Source: Ochotona curzoniae (lineage: Eukaryota; Chordata; Mammalia; Lagomorpha; Ochotonidae). Taken from it: a stretch of DNA of 64,000 nucleotides. Below are positions 12,643 through 24,371 of the stretch, in pieces. Under the pieces are notes generated by a model. The model saw only the letters and a program-made list of their open reading frames with translations. It ran no database searches and was not told the DNA's origin. Numbering within the stretch: the stretch's first letter is position 1; every line of letters begins with the position of its first letter. The DNA is taken from the NCBI RefSeq assembly GCF_017591425.1, contig NW_024466599.1, positions 58,479,501 through 58,543,500 of the forward strand. The letters are read 5' to 3'. The translations under genes were made by a program, and so were the position numbers.

Positions 12643-12972
12643 TGGGCCCGGCGTGGTGGCGCAAGTGGTTAAGGCCTTGCACACCCGGGATCCCATATGG
12701 GCGCCAGTTCTAATCCCGGCAGCCCCGCTTCCCATCCAGCTCCCTGCCTGTGGCCTGGGAAAGCAGTTGAGGATGGCCCAAAGCTTTGGGACCCTGCACC
12801 CGCGTGGGAGACCCAGAAGAGGCTCCTGGCTTCGGATCGGCATAGTATCGGCCCGTTGTGCTCACTTGGGGAGTGAATCATTGGACGGAAGATCTTCCTC
12901 TCTGTCTCTCCTCTCTGTACATCTGCCTTTCCAATAAAAAAAATAATAAAAACTAAATCTTTAAAAAAATTT
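12643..12972 (+). mobile_element. Young CSINE, sense
   Basis: A full-length plus-strand copy: head 'gggcccggcgtggtggcgcaagtggttaagg', the block 'ggatcccatatgggcgcc', B-box-like 'cagttctaatcccgg', body, and a tail with AATAAAAAAAATAATAAAAAC then A's. Many CpGs persist. It abuts the poly-T start of an antisense L1, so it may have inserted into that L1's A-tail; I could not define a TSD. Confidence 0.93.
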
Positions 12973-14090
12973 TTCTTTTCTTTTTTATTAATTAATTCAT
13001 TATATGATACAGTTCCAAGGGCTCTGGGATTTCCCCTCATCTCCTCCCTTGATTCACTTCTCCTATTTTATTACAATGATATAGTCCTTCAGAAAAGTTG
13101 CAAGTCCGTTGTTCTGCTATTTAAGTTTATCTTGACATTCTAAGTATGGAAAATGGCAGAGTCCATCATCCTATTATCAAAAATATATTTGACAGTTTCA
13201 TTGCAAGTTCAGCTTTGATTTGGAAACAAAGATGCATACTGCATTGTAGCCTCACATTTGGATACGATACGATAATCTCTATTACACAGTTACTATACAT
13301 CCCCTAAATAAAAAGCTGTAAAACAAAATCAACAGCAAAAAAGGAAAAACAGACAATTTACAACATGAAGTTAAATAACATGCTACTAAATGACCATGTG
13401 TCACTGAAGAAATGAAAAAGGAAAAAGAATCTTCTTAAGGAAAATGATGTTACTGTATGATCCGTGAGTCAGTGAAAAATTTAATAAGAAAAAAAGAAAG
13501 TATTTTGAAAAAATGGAAATAAAAACAGAAATAAAAACCCATGAGATGTACCAAAACAAAACTGAAAGGGCTGTCAATCTTATATTTTGCATGAAGATTG
13601 CCTTATATGATATTTTTCCTTTTGTGATTGATTTACTTCACTGAGCATCATGGCCTCTAGTTGGGAATATTTGGTTGCAAATGGTAGGATTTTATTTTTA
13701 ATGACTGACTAGTAGTCCATGCAGTAAATGTACCATGGTTTCTTTATATCCTCTTTTGATAGACAGCTGGGTTGTTCTCATGTCTGTTATTGTAGGTTGT
13801 GCTGCTGTAAGTATAGGATTAAAGAAGCCTTTTGCATATGCAGATTTCATTTCCTTTTGACATATTTCCAGAAGTAGGATAGCTGGGTCATATGGTACCA
13901 CACCGAGGTTCCACCTAACTTCAGTGAGACTGGCCTAAATTCAGAACTCTACTAACACCTGCTGGTATGGATGTGGGAAGAAATGTACTCTTCTTCACTG
14001 GTGGGGGCCTAAGCTAGTAAAACCACTAAAGAAATCAGTATAGAGTGTGCTAAGGGAACTGAAAATCGATCTACCATATTATCATCATTT
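12973..14090 (-). mobile_element. L1 3' region, antisense, 5'-truncated
   Basis: Read on the minus strand, the right part (13590-14090) has the typical L1 terminal wording. On plus this appears as 'gttgttctcatgtctgttattgtaggttgtgctgctgtaag' and 'tagctgggtcatatggtacc'. The left part (12973-13100) ends with a G-rich 3'UTR tract ('ggggaaatcccagagccc' on minus), an 'actgtatcatataatga' motif and an A-tail. It is about 1.1 kb with no intact ORF2. Confidence 0.75.
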
Positions 14091-14319
14091 TTAATTTAAC
14101 AATTTATCAATATCCTTGCTATGGAAAGAATAGGCATACTTCATCTTAGAATTTGAACATTTTGTACAAGTTCCTCACTGATGATTATTTTAAAGATCAA
14201 TTTGCTTATTTGTAACTCAGTTTTTTATCTGCTCACTTACATTTCCCCTCCCCCCAAAAAATGTACCTAGAATTCCATTTTTAAGAAGCTGTCCTTAGAA
14301 AATTACCTCAAAATGGTAC

Positions 14320-14323
14320 TACA

Positions 14324-14362
<39 letters not shown>
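14320..14362. repeat. (CA)n microsatellite
   Basis: A run of CA dinucleotides with one interruption at about 14329-14331. It is flanked by non-repetitive AT-rich DNA. Confidence 0.97.
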
Positions 14363-14363
<1 letters not shown>

Positions 14364-14704
14364 TATATAAAAGCATTGATACAACAATGCCACCATGGAA
14401 GCCACCTGTATGACTAACCACAGGAAAGTGGCAATTAACCTTTAGAATAGAATTCTTCATGACTAGTACATTTGGGGAGGAATAAAGAAATCAGAATATT
14501 TTCAAAATGTTTTATATAGTTAGCACAAATGAGACTATCCATACGTATTATATATGATCATGCATCAAATATCAGTAGTAGCTCTCATTGGGTGGTAGGA
14601 TCATGGATAAATTAGTACTCCTTTCAATATTTTTTCTAGAATTATCAGGTTTATGATTAAAACTATTGATTTTACTTTATCTAAATCAATTATAAATCCC
14701 TTTT

Positions 14705-15022
14705 AAATTTAGTTTTATTTATTCTTAGAACCAGAGAGAAAGAGCAAGAGAGAGAGACAGAGAAGGCTATTTTATTTGCTGATTCACTCATCAGATATCC
14801 CTAACAACCTGAGGAAGGCCAGTGGCAAAAGCTAGGAACTAAATCCGTGTCTCCCATGTGAGTGGTGAGGACTTTATGGAGCCATCATCTCCTGCCTCCC
14901 AGGGTTCACCCTATGAGTAAGCTGGATTGGGAGCAGAATGGGAACTTGATCCTAGGCACTCCCATGTGAGATGTGGGCAACCTAAGCCAGCAGCATAATC
15001 TGTCGTACTGCAGTGTCCACTT
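14705..15022 (-). mobile_element. Old CSINE, antisense
   Basis: The tail complement and GA-rich zone (14705-14765), 'tttgctgattcactcatcagatatcc', 'gtgtctcccatgtgagtgg' and a head complement 'cgtactgcagtgtccac' at its right edge identify it. It is diverged and CpG-poor. Confidence 0.8.
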
Positions 15023-17050
15023 CTAACACACTTTGTAAAGCAGGTAAGACTTCAATGCACTAACGGACTCAGTAGTAGTCAACTTAGCAGACGTCACCAT
15101 ATTTATCAGTTGTACACAGAAGTCATTAATTCTATTTAATAATAATGTCAGGGTATCATGGATGAGTTAATAGTCCTCCTAAAGCACCATATTTCGAAAT
15201 AAGGAGAAAATAAAGATCCTTTGATGTTGGATACAGACTAAGAAATGGGAATGAATATTCATCAACTTCTATTGCTTTTAGTTTTATGTTAACCATAAAA
15301 CAATTTTCAAATCGCTATTTATCCTTAGGAAAAACAATGGCTAATCTAATACTCTCTTTATAGCACTGGAGTTGGCTACAAGAGTATTCAAATTATTAGC
15401 TCTGATCATATTAGCAGTGATAGCTAATAACTAAAAACTATAGGGTTCTGTTTCAGTCATTTTTTTTTTCCATTTACACAAGAACAGCTCACTTCTCCAC
15501 AGAAACAACTTAAGATAGCTACAAGCTGGTATTAAAAATATATTCGGAAGTACTTGAGAACACGCAAACTGCTCTGTAATGAAGTCATTAAACTGGATGA
15601 AGCTAATTCCTGAGATACATTCTAACCTATAACCTAAGCCAGCAAGCAGAAGTCAATAAACTTTTATGGGGTTCTGTAACCAAGCCATTCCTGGGAGCTA
15701 AACTATCAAAACCTATTACAAGGTGTGTTTGACCAGCAAAACCTGAACTGGCATTTGCTGTGAAAGAAAAATCAAGGTAGCAAATGGTTATCTAAATTTC
15801 CTGCTAACTCTGTAGGCACAGGTGTCATCTGAGGAGATCCACATTTATGTATGAGCCAAGAAGCAAAATAGTGCATCCTGCCTTGAACAAGTAACATAAA
15901 ACCAGCAATTCAGACAAAGTTCAAAAAGTAAGCCTTTCACATGCTTAGAACTGTGCAAAGTCTGACTTAGTTGATACCATCGGCTATGAAAGAAGCTCCT
16001 ATACCACCAACACCACCAGAACACACACACCATCTACTGCACTAGACAGGGGAGGTAACGGCTTTTACTCAATATTTTAGAAGAACTGGTTCAGTTGTCA
16101 TTAGAAAAGGGACAATTTAAAAGTCATCCATATGTCCTCAACTACTTAATTCAATTATCAGTATCAGTGAAGACTCCTTTATTAACTCTTTGTAGTATCA
16201 ATAAGGAAACAAATGGAGTTTTTGGCAACATGTGATAAATTGTGGAACCTGCTCTTTGCAATCCTGCATTCTTGGTAGTTTTCTTGCTCTGAGAACCTGA
16301 AAATGATTTCCCAACCTCTAGTCCTTCTATGAATCTTACCGTTGCCACTTTAAATCTGTTGGCTTATGTGCATAAAATCATAGCTGTTATTTTAAAGCTC
16401 TGTGGTGGAAAATAATAGAAGAATTAAATGTGGAACAAGGTTCCTTCAATTAGTGGAAGTCCACAAAAACAACCTTCACTTTGTGCAAACGTTTTTCTTG
16501 GCATTTTGTAATTAGAATAGGCCTTATTACGTCAATCTATTGCAGAGCCTTCAGGTGAAGTCAGAGCCCTAGACACAATATGTAAGATATGTATATTGAA
16601 ATTGAGGCATAGTGCAATGGTTCCATAAATAACTTATTAAAAATACACAGGAGTAACAGTGATATGGACTCAGGTGGGCCAATATTTTAATACTGGATTG
16701 GTAATATAACTTGAAGACTTAGAAAGTTTTTCATTATTAGAAGTCTCCTATTGGCGTGGGGGACAAATGAAGAAAAAAAATACTGGTAGTAAACTCTTTG
16801 GATTATTGTGACTTTAAAAGAGATATAGTGTGAAAAGTGCTGAACAAAATACCTGAAACATAGAAGGACATACAAACTGGCATTTGTTTATATGCTTATC
16901 AGTCACACATTTCTACCAGGGTCCAAGATTACGCCATTTCGTTTTCAACACATTTGCAAAAGATATTCTCATTTATGGCTCCTATCAGCTCTGTGATGTA
17001 CGGGAAATGTTAACAAAGAAAAGTCATTCCTGCTTGTATTATTAAATATT
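15023..17050. other. Unique non-coding DNA
   Basis: No gene, RNA gene or confident repeat is seen in 2 kb of AT-rich sequence. The open frames (about 60 codons) are at chance level for this composition. Confidence 0.5.
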
Positions 17051-17059
17051 GCTGTGGTC

Positions 17060-17440
17060 GAGATAAATGGTTTCAGAGTCCCTCAAAGGATTAGGATAAA
17101 AGGGTTGGTCACCAGGAGGGCATCACTGAGGGGTTGTGGACCCTTTAAGAGATGGTGTCCAGTGGGAGATTCTTAAGTCACTAAGGGTGTGCTCCTAGAG
17201 AAGGCTGTGGGTCTTGGTCTTCAGCTCCAACTTCCGTTTGGTGATGCAAGCCCTTTTGCACACAGGTACCAGTACCATGAAGTGAGCCATGTGTCACCCC
17301 CACTCATGACCAAACCAGTGGGCTTGCCCATTCTTGGACACTGAACCTCGCAAACTGAGTTAAGTAAATTTATTGGCTTTGTAAGTTAACTGCCTCAGTT
17401 ATTTCACTGTGGTGTCTTAAAGTTTACTAATACATACAGT
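17060..17440 (+). mobile_element. MaLR-type LTR, sense
   Basis: The order of words matches ERVL-MaLR LTRs: 'cagtgggagattcttaagtcactaagggtgtgctcc', a central 'ttttgcacacaggtaccagtaccatgaagtgagcc', 'catgaccaaaccagtgggc', then a U5-like 'tgtaagttaactgcctcagttatttcactgtggtg...tactaataca'. It is old and solitary. The subfamily is uncertain and borders are approximate. Confidence 0.65.
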
Positions 17441-18132
17441 AAATTATTTGAAGAACCAAGAAACGAAGCCTGATACTCCTATTTTCAACATCACAAAATC
17501 TTGTACGATGCTGAGGCACCAGGCACAGAGTAAGAGCTAGAAATTCCTAAGTGTTGTCCAGCCCTCTGTAAAGCAGAAGCCCAGGGAAGGTACATGCAGG
17601 GAAGGCCCTTTGAAGAAGGATGCACAGTGGAGGAGCGGCTGAGGCAGCTCAGGGCTCGCAGGACTTGCCACAGCACTGCACAGGATCAGGCGACTGGCCA
17701 AGCACTTGATCCCAGGAAGATCAAAAGCACTGCAGCAGGTTGAGCTTTGTAGATGTACCTCAATGCAGTGCCATCTTCTTCCTGCTCTGACACTTTGCTT
17801 GTGCTTTTTGAAAATTCTGACATTCAGTGAGCAGTGAAATAAATGTGACTAACGTATGTTAGGAATGATGTCTGATGTAGGAAATGCCCCAAAGTGGGCC
17901 AATCCAATCTGCATTGTGTTGTGTACAACTGCTACCCAGGATCCAGACACTGCCGGAAACTAAAGTCTGAATATTAATATGGAGATTACATTTATGTATT
18001 TTATAGATACAATTCTAAGAACATACTTCCCTCCCCACTTGTTTGAAATTTTTTTGATTACATATTTTGAATTTATTTTATAATCACAGTTTTAATGCTC
18101 AGCTCAATCTAGTGTTGAGTAAGTGAAAAAAG
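17441..18132. other. Unique non-coding DNA
   Basis: No gene or confident repeat is seen. The sequence leads into the composite retroposon that starts at 18145. Confidence 0.5.
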
Positions 18133-20467
18133 AAAGACCAGTGTCTGGCGGTGGGGTTGGGGCAAAAGGAGTCCCCTGCAGTGTGGCAGATGTGTGGGGT
18201 GCCACAGCTAGGCAGGACCCAAAGCTGGGAATCAGGCCTAAGTCACTGCCACCAGGCGGTGACTGAGTCCTAAGTTTGGGTGGCCAGCGCACCAAGTGGT
18301 GCCAGGCTCTGCCTGCTGGCCACCCAGCAGCAAGCTCTGGGGTTTTTAGGATATGCAAATTGCTGCTTAGGGACATCCATGGATAAGGCCAGTGTGAGTG
18401 TAGATAAGGGATGAATTCTAGGTATTCCCAGCAATGGGGTCACAGAACTTTCTGGCAAGTGTGGGGACTGAGACCTGATAGTTACAGGGGAGAGTCCAGA
18501 TGATCAATTCGCAACAGACTAATTCACTAGCCCACATGGGAATCCTGAGAAGGGCTGTTGGTGTAGAGCATCACTGACTGCCACACACCAGTCCACACGA
18601 AAGCTATGAATGGGGACCTCTCTGGCAGGGCTAGGTACCAGTACCTGACACGGTGGTAGAACAGTGGACACGTAACAATTGGCAGGTCAGGAAACTAACC
18701 AGCATGCGAGAGAACCAGATCTGGGGGTAAATTCTCTGGGGGAAGTATGGGCCCAACCCTGTGGAAATACAAATCTCACTGGTTAGCTTGTGAGCTAGGG
18801 TGATAATGGGCCAAGCTAGGTGTGACCATGGAACCTGCCATTGGTTATGGGTAAAAGAACCAATAACAGTCTGGGCAGGTCAAGTCAGCAGCACTGAAGG
18901 TGCATCCTAAAATAGGATGTGGGGTGGACTGAGCTGCAACTGGAAGGGGGTGGACCAGGAAGGGCCAAGCAAACCTCAACTCAAGGAAGAACAGAAATCA
19001 GGATGGAGCACAGGTCATGTTGAACTAGGTTCTTACACCAACTGGTCTGCATAAGCCAGGGATACTAGACCACAACATCAAAGGCAAAGGCTGAGACAGG
19101 TGAGGGGCTAAGCCAAATGGGTCAGAGCAATCACTGGCATGCACGTAATCTAGGGCTGGGAATAGGCTCGATTGGGGAGCTGTGAGAGTATACCCTTGCT
19201 GGATGGGGTTCCCGTGGGAGAGTGTGGGGGCTGGAATGGGAGCTGCAATCTGATCTGGATATGGCTGCAATCTCCGTTTACACAAGTGTCAACTGCGGCT
19301 GGGTATACCTAACCCGACTTGAGGCCAGCATCATCTGGTGCTCTGGAGAACCTGGGTAGATTAGGACAGACTAGGCTAGGTCTCTGCCCCTACTGAGCCA
19401 TGTGTGAGCAGTGTCTTGGTATGGACGAGCTCTGGCTGGGCTGAAACATCCAACATTAAGAATCAAAATGGATTGAAAGCCAACAAGGAAAGGCCACTGT
19501 TCCTACCAGGACAGGAGGTGGACTAAGTAGGGCTGACCCATGGACCCGCCCAGTATGTGCAAGATCTGGCATACTGCAAGTGAGCACAAGAACCACAATA
19601 TCTATTGTGAGCAACCCAGACCAGGCCAGAGAATGATACCCACTGGCATAAATTTAGCATAGGTTGGGGCAGACCAGGTTGAACCAGTTCACATCACCCA
19701 CTGGCAAATCTGAGCACTAGAACTGAGTGTGGGTTGGGCCAGGTTTGGTTGCGAAAAAATCCAATGCACATTACAGAATGCCAAGTTGAGGTGAGGCATA
19801 CCACATGTGGCTGCACTGCCTTACCAGCATACGTGAGAACCAGGGAACCTCACTGGTTTGCGTGAGGGTCGAGTATGAAGTGGGCAGGATTGGGCTGGAC
19901 TGCAACACCCATCGGTTCGCATGGAAGACAGGGCTGGAAACAGAACTGACCTAGCAACTGCAATGACCACATGTGCATAAGCTGATGGGGTGGTGGATGG
20001 TGCTGGACTCTGTACTGGCAAGCATACACAAGAATCAGGTCTGGGATCACCTCAGAAGAAGATTCTTTGGCGATCTCTCCAACTGAACTGCTGATCTGAT
20101 CCCAGAACTCCAACCATGAAGAGACTATGTCAGCCAGTGGATTCTGAACAGATTTAATCACGCTTGGAATGGTGAGATTGGCAGCAATTCAGAACTGTTG
20201 AACTATCAAAACTTCTTGAGCAGACCCTTGGAGCATGCCCTACCTCAGGGACCTAGGATGGTTAGGAAGCTGGGTGGGGCTTCTCCCTTTGTTTCTCCCC
20301 TGACCCCACTAGGAAAAAACATGATGATATTAGTGTGGAAACAATGCTCTTACCCAATTTTCTCTAGCCCTTGACCCTTTGTACCCTAATCAACTATGTA
20401 AGATTATCAAAAGAAAAAAAAGAAGGAAAGAACGAAAAGAAAAGCTTAAAAAAAAAAAGACCACTGT
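18133..20467 (+). mobile_element. Composite VNTR retroposon, copy 1 (full-length)
   Basis: A 2.3-kb insertion (18145-20455) without an ORF. In sense order it has four parts. First, a G-rich head of about 270 bp. Second, about 1.6 kb of degenerate 50-60-bp units carrying variations on 'ggctgggctgcagcaccca(c/t)tggt'. Third, a unique 3' domain of about 400 bp starting around 20040. Fourth, an A/G-rich tail (20411-20458). It is flanked by a 12-bp TSD with one mismatch, aaagaccagtgt / aaagaccactgt (18133-18144, 20456-20467). The 3' domain matches, in reverse orientation, 36700-37090 and the 60.3-60.6 kb part of copy 3. TSD plus A-tail indicates copying through RNA, presumably by L1. The layout parallels primate SVA, but the sequence is unrelated. 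Confidence 0.8.
18420..20030 (+). repeat. Degenerate VNTR inside composite retroposon copy 1
   Basis: Successive units of roughly 50-60 bp recur with heavy divergence. Hallmarks are 'cactggttagcttgtg', 'agggctgg...ggctggactgcaacacccatcggttcgcatg' and similar. The strand is G-rich (GGGCTG, GGTGGG). No unit is identical to its neighbour, so the array is old or evolved by unequal exchange followed by drift. Confidence 0.7.
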
Positions 20468-20663
20468 TCCATAGGAATATATACAAGGTACAGAAGTAAT
20501 AATCAAATCATAGAATGTCAATTTCACTAATTTACTTCAAAATGGTTTTCTTTTTACAAGTAGCTGCAACAAATAAGAGGCCATTACACTTAGTGAAAAC
20601 CCAGACCCCAAAAGCTAAATGTTATTTTTTCTCTGAAGATTTTTAACTGTAACATTTCTTTAG

Positions 20664-20985
20664 GGGCAGACACAGTGGTCTAGTAGGATAAGCGTTTGCT
20701 TGCTGAGCTGGCATTCCATTTGGGTGTCAGTTCATGTCCCAGCTGCTCCCCATCTGGTTTCTGTGCTAATGGCCTGGGAAAGCAGTGGAGGACAGCAAAA
20801 GCCCTTGGGCCTCTGAAATCATGTAGGAGACCCGGAAGTCCTTAGCTCCTGGCATTGGATTCACTCAGTTCATTGGGCCATTCTGGAAGTGAAACAGTGC
20901 ATCTCTTTCTCTTCTCCCTATTTTCTCTTCTCTCTCTCCTTTCTTCCTGCCTTTCCAAAATAATAATAATAATAATTTTTTTTTT
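20664..20985 (+). mobile_element. CSINE, sense
   Basis: The head 'ggggcagacacagtggtctagtaggataagcg' is followed by 'cattccatttgggtgtcagttcatgtcccagctgctcc', 'ggcctgggaaagcagtggagg', a CT-rich zone and an (AAT)n-like tail at 20960-20980. It is of intermediate age, about 200 bp downstream of the composite retroposon. Confidence 0.88.
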
Positions 20986-21835
20986 AGAAAAAGAGTTTTT
21001 CTAAGAAATATCTGTTTGCTTCAATCTGAGCAAAAGCAGTTGTAAAAGAATAGTAAAATGGTCTAAAGGCAAGGGGAAAGAGACCGTATCAGTTTTTCTA
21101 TATAGCACCCTACTTTAACCTCATCTGTTAAAAAGTGTTCTTTTCAGACTGTTAAAACAAGACATTTTAGAAAATCTGTTATCAAGAACAAAAACTTTGA
21201 TGTGTATCTATGCACCTTCACTTTGTGCAGTAAGCAACCTCTATTTCTATGCAATGATGTTGAAATTCAGCACAGATAGGATTACTGACTCGGGATGCTT
21301 GTCTTGGCTTCTGGGTGGGTACAGATAAAAGTAAGATGGCAAATGACATTGAACTTGGTAAAGAGATGATTGCAGGGTGTGGACCTCATGGTGAGCATCT
21401 CTGTATTCAAGGACAATAACCTCTGACTTCACTGTTCAATTATTGCTTCTCCTTGACAGAGCGCCAGAGCAGAGCTACAGTGCAGCTGAGGGAATAGATG
21501 TTTCAGAAAAGACATACCCGTATGAACAGTTCAGAATGAGATGTATTGTGCACAGCATCTCACCATCCAGGGACTGATGAATCACTCATCCATTGGAACT
21601 CCTTAAACATCTACACTTCAGCCTCTCTCTTGCACTGAATTCATCAGGGTATCAGGGTGAAACATCAGGGCCAAAGGATATGATGAAAAAAATCCCCCCC
21701 CTTTTTTTTTTGATCTGCAATTTCCCATTGCAGAGCCAATCATTAACATTCTCAGAGTTCTCTAAACTCACATTTTAAAGAGTCTTTTCCCATTTTAATC
21801 ATTTCAAAACCTGCTCTAATGGCAAAGCTCTGAGG
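20986..21835. other. Unique non-coding DNA
   Basis: No gene is recognised. A C/T homopolymer junction (about 21695-21714) is the only low-complexity feature. Confidence 0.5.
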
Positions 21836-21958
21836 TCATAAGTATCATTATTATTTCCAATTCAAGAAACAGTTAAATGACTTTCTGAGGTTAATGGAGC
21901 CAATACAAGGTGTTTTTTTTCAATTTGAAAGCGAAGATGTCTGGCTCCTACATTATTA
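21836..21958 (-). mobile_element. MIR fragment, antisense
   Basis: The minus strand matches the MIR order. The plus strand shows 'tatcattattatttccaattcaagaaacagttaaatgactttctgaggtt...agcgaagatgtctggctcc', the complement of the MIR CORE ('...ctcagtttcctcatctgtaaaatggggataata'). It is an ancient mammal-wide SINE. Confidence 0.65.
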
Positions 21959-21998
21959 CATATTGTATTTTTATGTATTTCTTTATAGTTACATTTTG

Positions 21999-22112
21999 AG
22001 GATGCTTCAAAAATATTGTGAAATTTAAAAATTTATTTTGGTATAAAATTTTTTGAAATGGATGTATATTTTTGTAATATGCTTTTCCTATGAACTTTTT
22101 CAAGATCCCCCA
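21999..22112. mobile_element. MITE-like inverted-repeat DNA transposon
   Basis: The ends 'gaggatgcttcaaaaatattgtg' and the complement of 'cctatgaactttttcaagatcccc' form a diverged inverted repeat. The centre, read on minus, gives 'atggatgtat...aaaaattttataccaaaataa', matching the centre of the copy at 700-805. Confidence 0.6.
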
Positions 22113-22224
22113 TATTTAAACCACCAAACCAGAATTAGGAATTAGAAGAGGTTGGAAGAAGTTCAAGTGTACAGTCAAGCCAAAGGTACAATGACTAGTA
22201 AACTAATGGTTTTTCAGAGGCCTC

Positions 22225-22272
22225 TAAATTTTTAAAAGATTTTATTTGTTATTTTTGCTGGAAAGGCAGAGC

Positions 22273-22316
<44 letters not shown>

Positions 22317-22564
22317 TTTGCTGATCCATTTCCGAAATAGGCACAATGGCCAGAGCTGAGCCAGTCCAAAGCCAGGAGGTGGGAGCTTCTTCCGGGTCTC
22401 CCACATGGGTGCAGGAGCCCCAGGAGATGGGCCACCCTCCAGAACATTATCAGGCACAAACAGGGGTCTAGTTCAGAAGTGAAGCAGCCAGAACTCGAAC
22501 CTGTGCCCATATGGAATGAAGAGCCATAGGCAGAGGTTCAGCCTTAACCTCATGGCAACAGCCC
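22225..22564 (-). mobile_element. CSINE, antisense, with (GA)n expansion
   Basis: The tail complement 'aaagattttatttg', 'gctggaaaggcagagctacagag', a pure (GA)n run at 22276-22311, body ('cttccgggtctcccacatgggtgcagg') and a head complement near 22564. The microsatellite has grown out of the SINE's own CT-rich 3' zone. Confidence 0.9.
22276..22311. repeat. (GA)n microsatellite
   Basis: An uninterrupted GA dinucleotide run inside the antisense CSINE. It is likely length-polymorphic. Confidence 0.97.
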
Positions 22565-22607
22565 TTGAATTTTCTAAGTACAGACTATCTTTAAATATTA
22601 AATGTCA

Positions 22608-23069
22608 TTTTTTTTATGATGAAGAAACACATATTTAGAACTAGCCAGATGGACTAAGTTTAGATGATCCCAATTTTGTTGGCAGCATCCAAAATATAAT
22701 CAGGAGCCAGTCAAGTGGATTAGAACTTGTTCGCATTCTACTTGATCTAGTGCTTGCTTCCTTTTGACTTTCGCAATGAACACAAGTATGTTGTGTTCTT
22801 CTTTTTTCTTCCTGGCATACTCAGTGGCCCTCATGATGGAGTAGTGGTCAAACTTTTTTTCTCCTGGGGTTGCTCGTCTGAGGAAATCTGGGTTGCCACT
22901 GGAGGTGAAGTGGCTTGGGGCCACTAGAACATGAGTGACACATACATGTTTTTTGTATGTGTGCAAGGCTATGGACACATTTTAGCACTGCCTTCTTGGC
23001 CTTCAAAACCTTTGCTTTGGTTTCTGCTTTGGGAGTAGCAGCAGCTTCCGGTCTCACAACTGGCTTCAT
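22608..23069 (-). pseudogene. RPL23A processed pseudogene (broken)
   Basis: A reverse-transcribed copy of the mRNA for ribosomal protein uL23 (RPL23A), a 60S subunit component. On the minus strand the start region gives a lysine/alanine-rich N-terminus (…KAETKAKVLKAKKAVLK), typical of RPL23A. A frameshift near codon 31-35 moves the continuation to another frame, where KFDHYSIM and then NILVFI match the conserved LDHYAII and NTLVFI regions. A deletion removes the segment between the KQALDQ region and the C-terminus. The end is recognisable as a diverged form of the family's APDYDALDVANKIGII, with the stop at 22660-22662. A short 3'UTR resembling that of RPL23A follows, then an A-run (T's at 22608-22615). 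There are no introns. It is not functional. Confidence 0.9.
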
Positions 23070-24320
23070 GCAAAACTAGAATGTTAATGCTAACTGAAGA
23101 AAATGCACTCAGTCACATCCTGTTAAAGCAAGGCCATCCTTGATATTAAAGGCAACCTCCTTGTTTGTTGAACTGAATTTCCCTTGAATAAAATGGGAAT
23201 TTAGAAAAACATAGAGTGGCTTATGTTCTCTCTTACTCCCTAAGATCTCAGGAGAGACAGTGACCAGTGTTGTCTTAAGTCAAGGATCTGCTTCATGAAC
23301 TTATTTCTGTTCACTCATACTTCTGCAGATATCTATGCTTTGTCTGACTTTGGGGACACTTGAGAGTGTTGGCCTAACAGAGAAATATGTTGTCAACATC
23401 TTCCTTTCCCCCCAGTGATGGAGCAGCCCCCTGCAGGATCTGTGGGGTTCTGCTTGACTAAAGATGTCGAAAAAGGAGGCTGGATGACCACTTCCTGGAA
23501 TAGCACGAGCCACTCCCTTGCGTGAAATAATGCAACTTCTTGGTGTTTAATCCAGAAGTGGTATTTCTTTCACTTGTGATAATGAATGTATTAGCAACAA
23601 GGTACCAATGAGCTTCTAGAAGAAATCTGAGTATTTCTGGGAAAAGAGCTTCTCTTCTTGTTGCATGTTCTTTGTTTCTACAGATTTTGTATTCAGAGGT
23701 GCCACAGCTATCTCATATTCCAGGGAGATGAAAGCAGCATGGAGAAACAAGTAAAACATCCATCAGCAAAATGGACTTGGGTGCAAGACTTAAAACACAA
23801 AGTGTATGAGGGAGTGGTGTTGACTAGATAGAGCCCACGCATATCCTCTTGAGAAGAATTTCCCCTGACACAGAGGATGAAAACTGAATTCACATTGTAT
23901 GACTGAGAGCAGCAACAATAGGCTGTGCCTTTTAATGGGTTTTTGAAAACCCTGCATTCCGTCCTTTGGCAAAGGAAGCCCATTAATAAAGAGAGAGTGG
24001 TTGGTGACCAGCTACAGATAGCAGGGCCATGCTGGTGTGCTGTGATTAGAAAGCATGCTGCACTTAATACAAGGCCCCGACCATATTGAAAGAGCTTCAT
24101 TCAATGAAGCGGTTATTACTGCTGACACAAATGTATTAAAAATTGAGCACAAGCAGGAGGCTCTCGGGAACATTCACCCACTAGAGGGAGGGGGAGGAAA
24201 GGTGCAGCTCTAAAGCAGATTTGTTTTAGGAGTGAAATCCAATCCCAGAGTTCTTGTGGATTCCAAGAATGACAGTGGTGTGCTGTTGTTGTGGATGACA
24301 ACAAATTGTGAATGTTAAAA
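23070..24320. other. Unique non-coding DNA
   Basis: No gene is recognised. The minus-strand 130-codon frame at 23708-24100 is cysteine/serine-rich with no identifiable domain and is treated as chance. A (GT)-like stretch leads into the poly-G run at 24342. Confidence 0.5.
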
Positions 24321-24341
24321 CATCACTCTGGGTGTGTGTGT

Positions 24342-24357
24342 GGGGGGGGGGGGGGGG
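24342..24357. repeat. Poly-G tract
   Basis: Sixteen consecutive G's follow a short (GT)n and sit 15 bp from the inverted-repeat transposon at 24372. Such runs are prone to length error in sequencing. Confidence 0.95.
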
Positions 24358-24371
24358 AGGTGTGTATGCAT

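Noticed and set aside
18100..20460. Interpretation as a plain satellite or minisatellite locus
   Set aside because: Two of three copies have TSDs, and all have the same non-repeated 3' domain and an A-rich tail, so they are interspersed retroposons rather than local tandem arrays.
23708..24100. 130-codon minus-strand frame
   Set aside because: Cys-rich and without identifiable motif; no conserved neighbours or gene structure.
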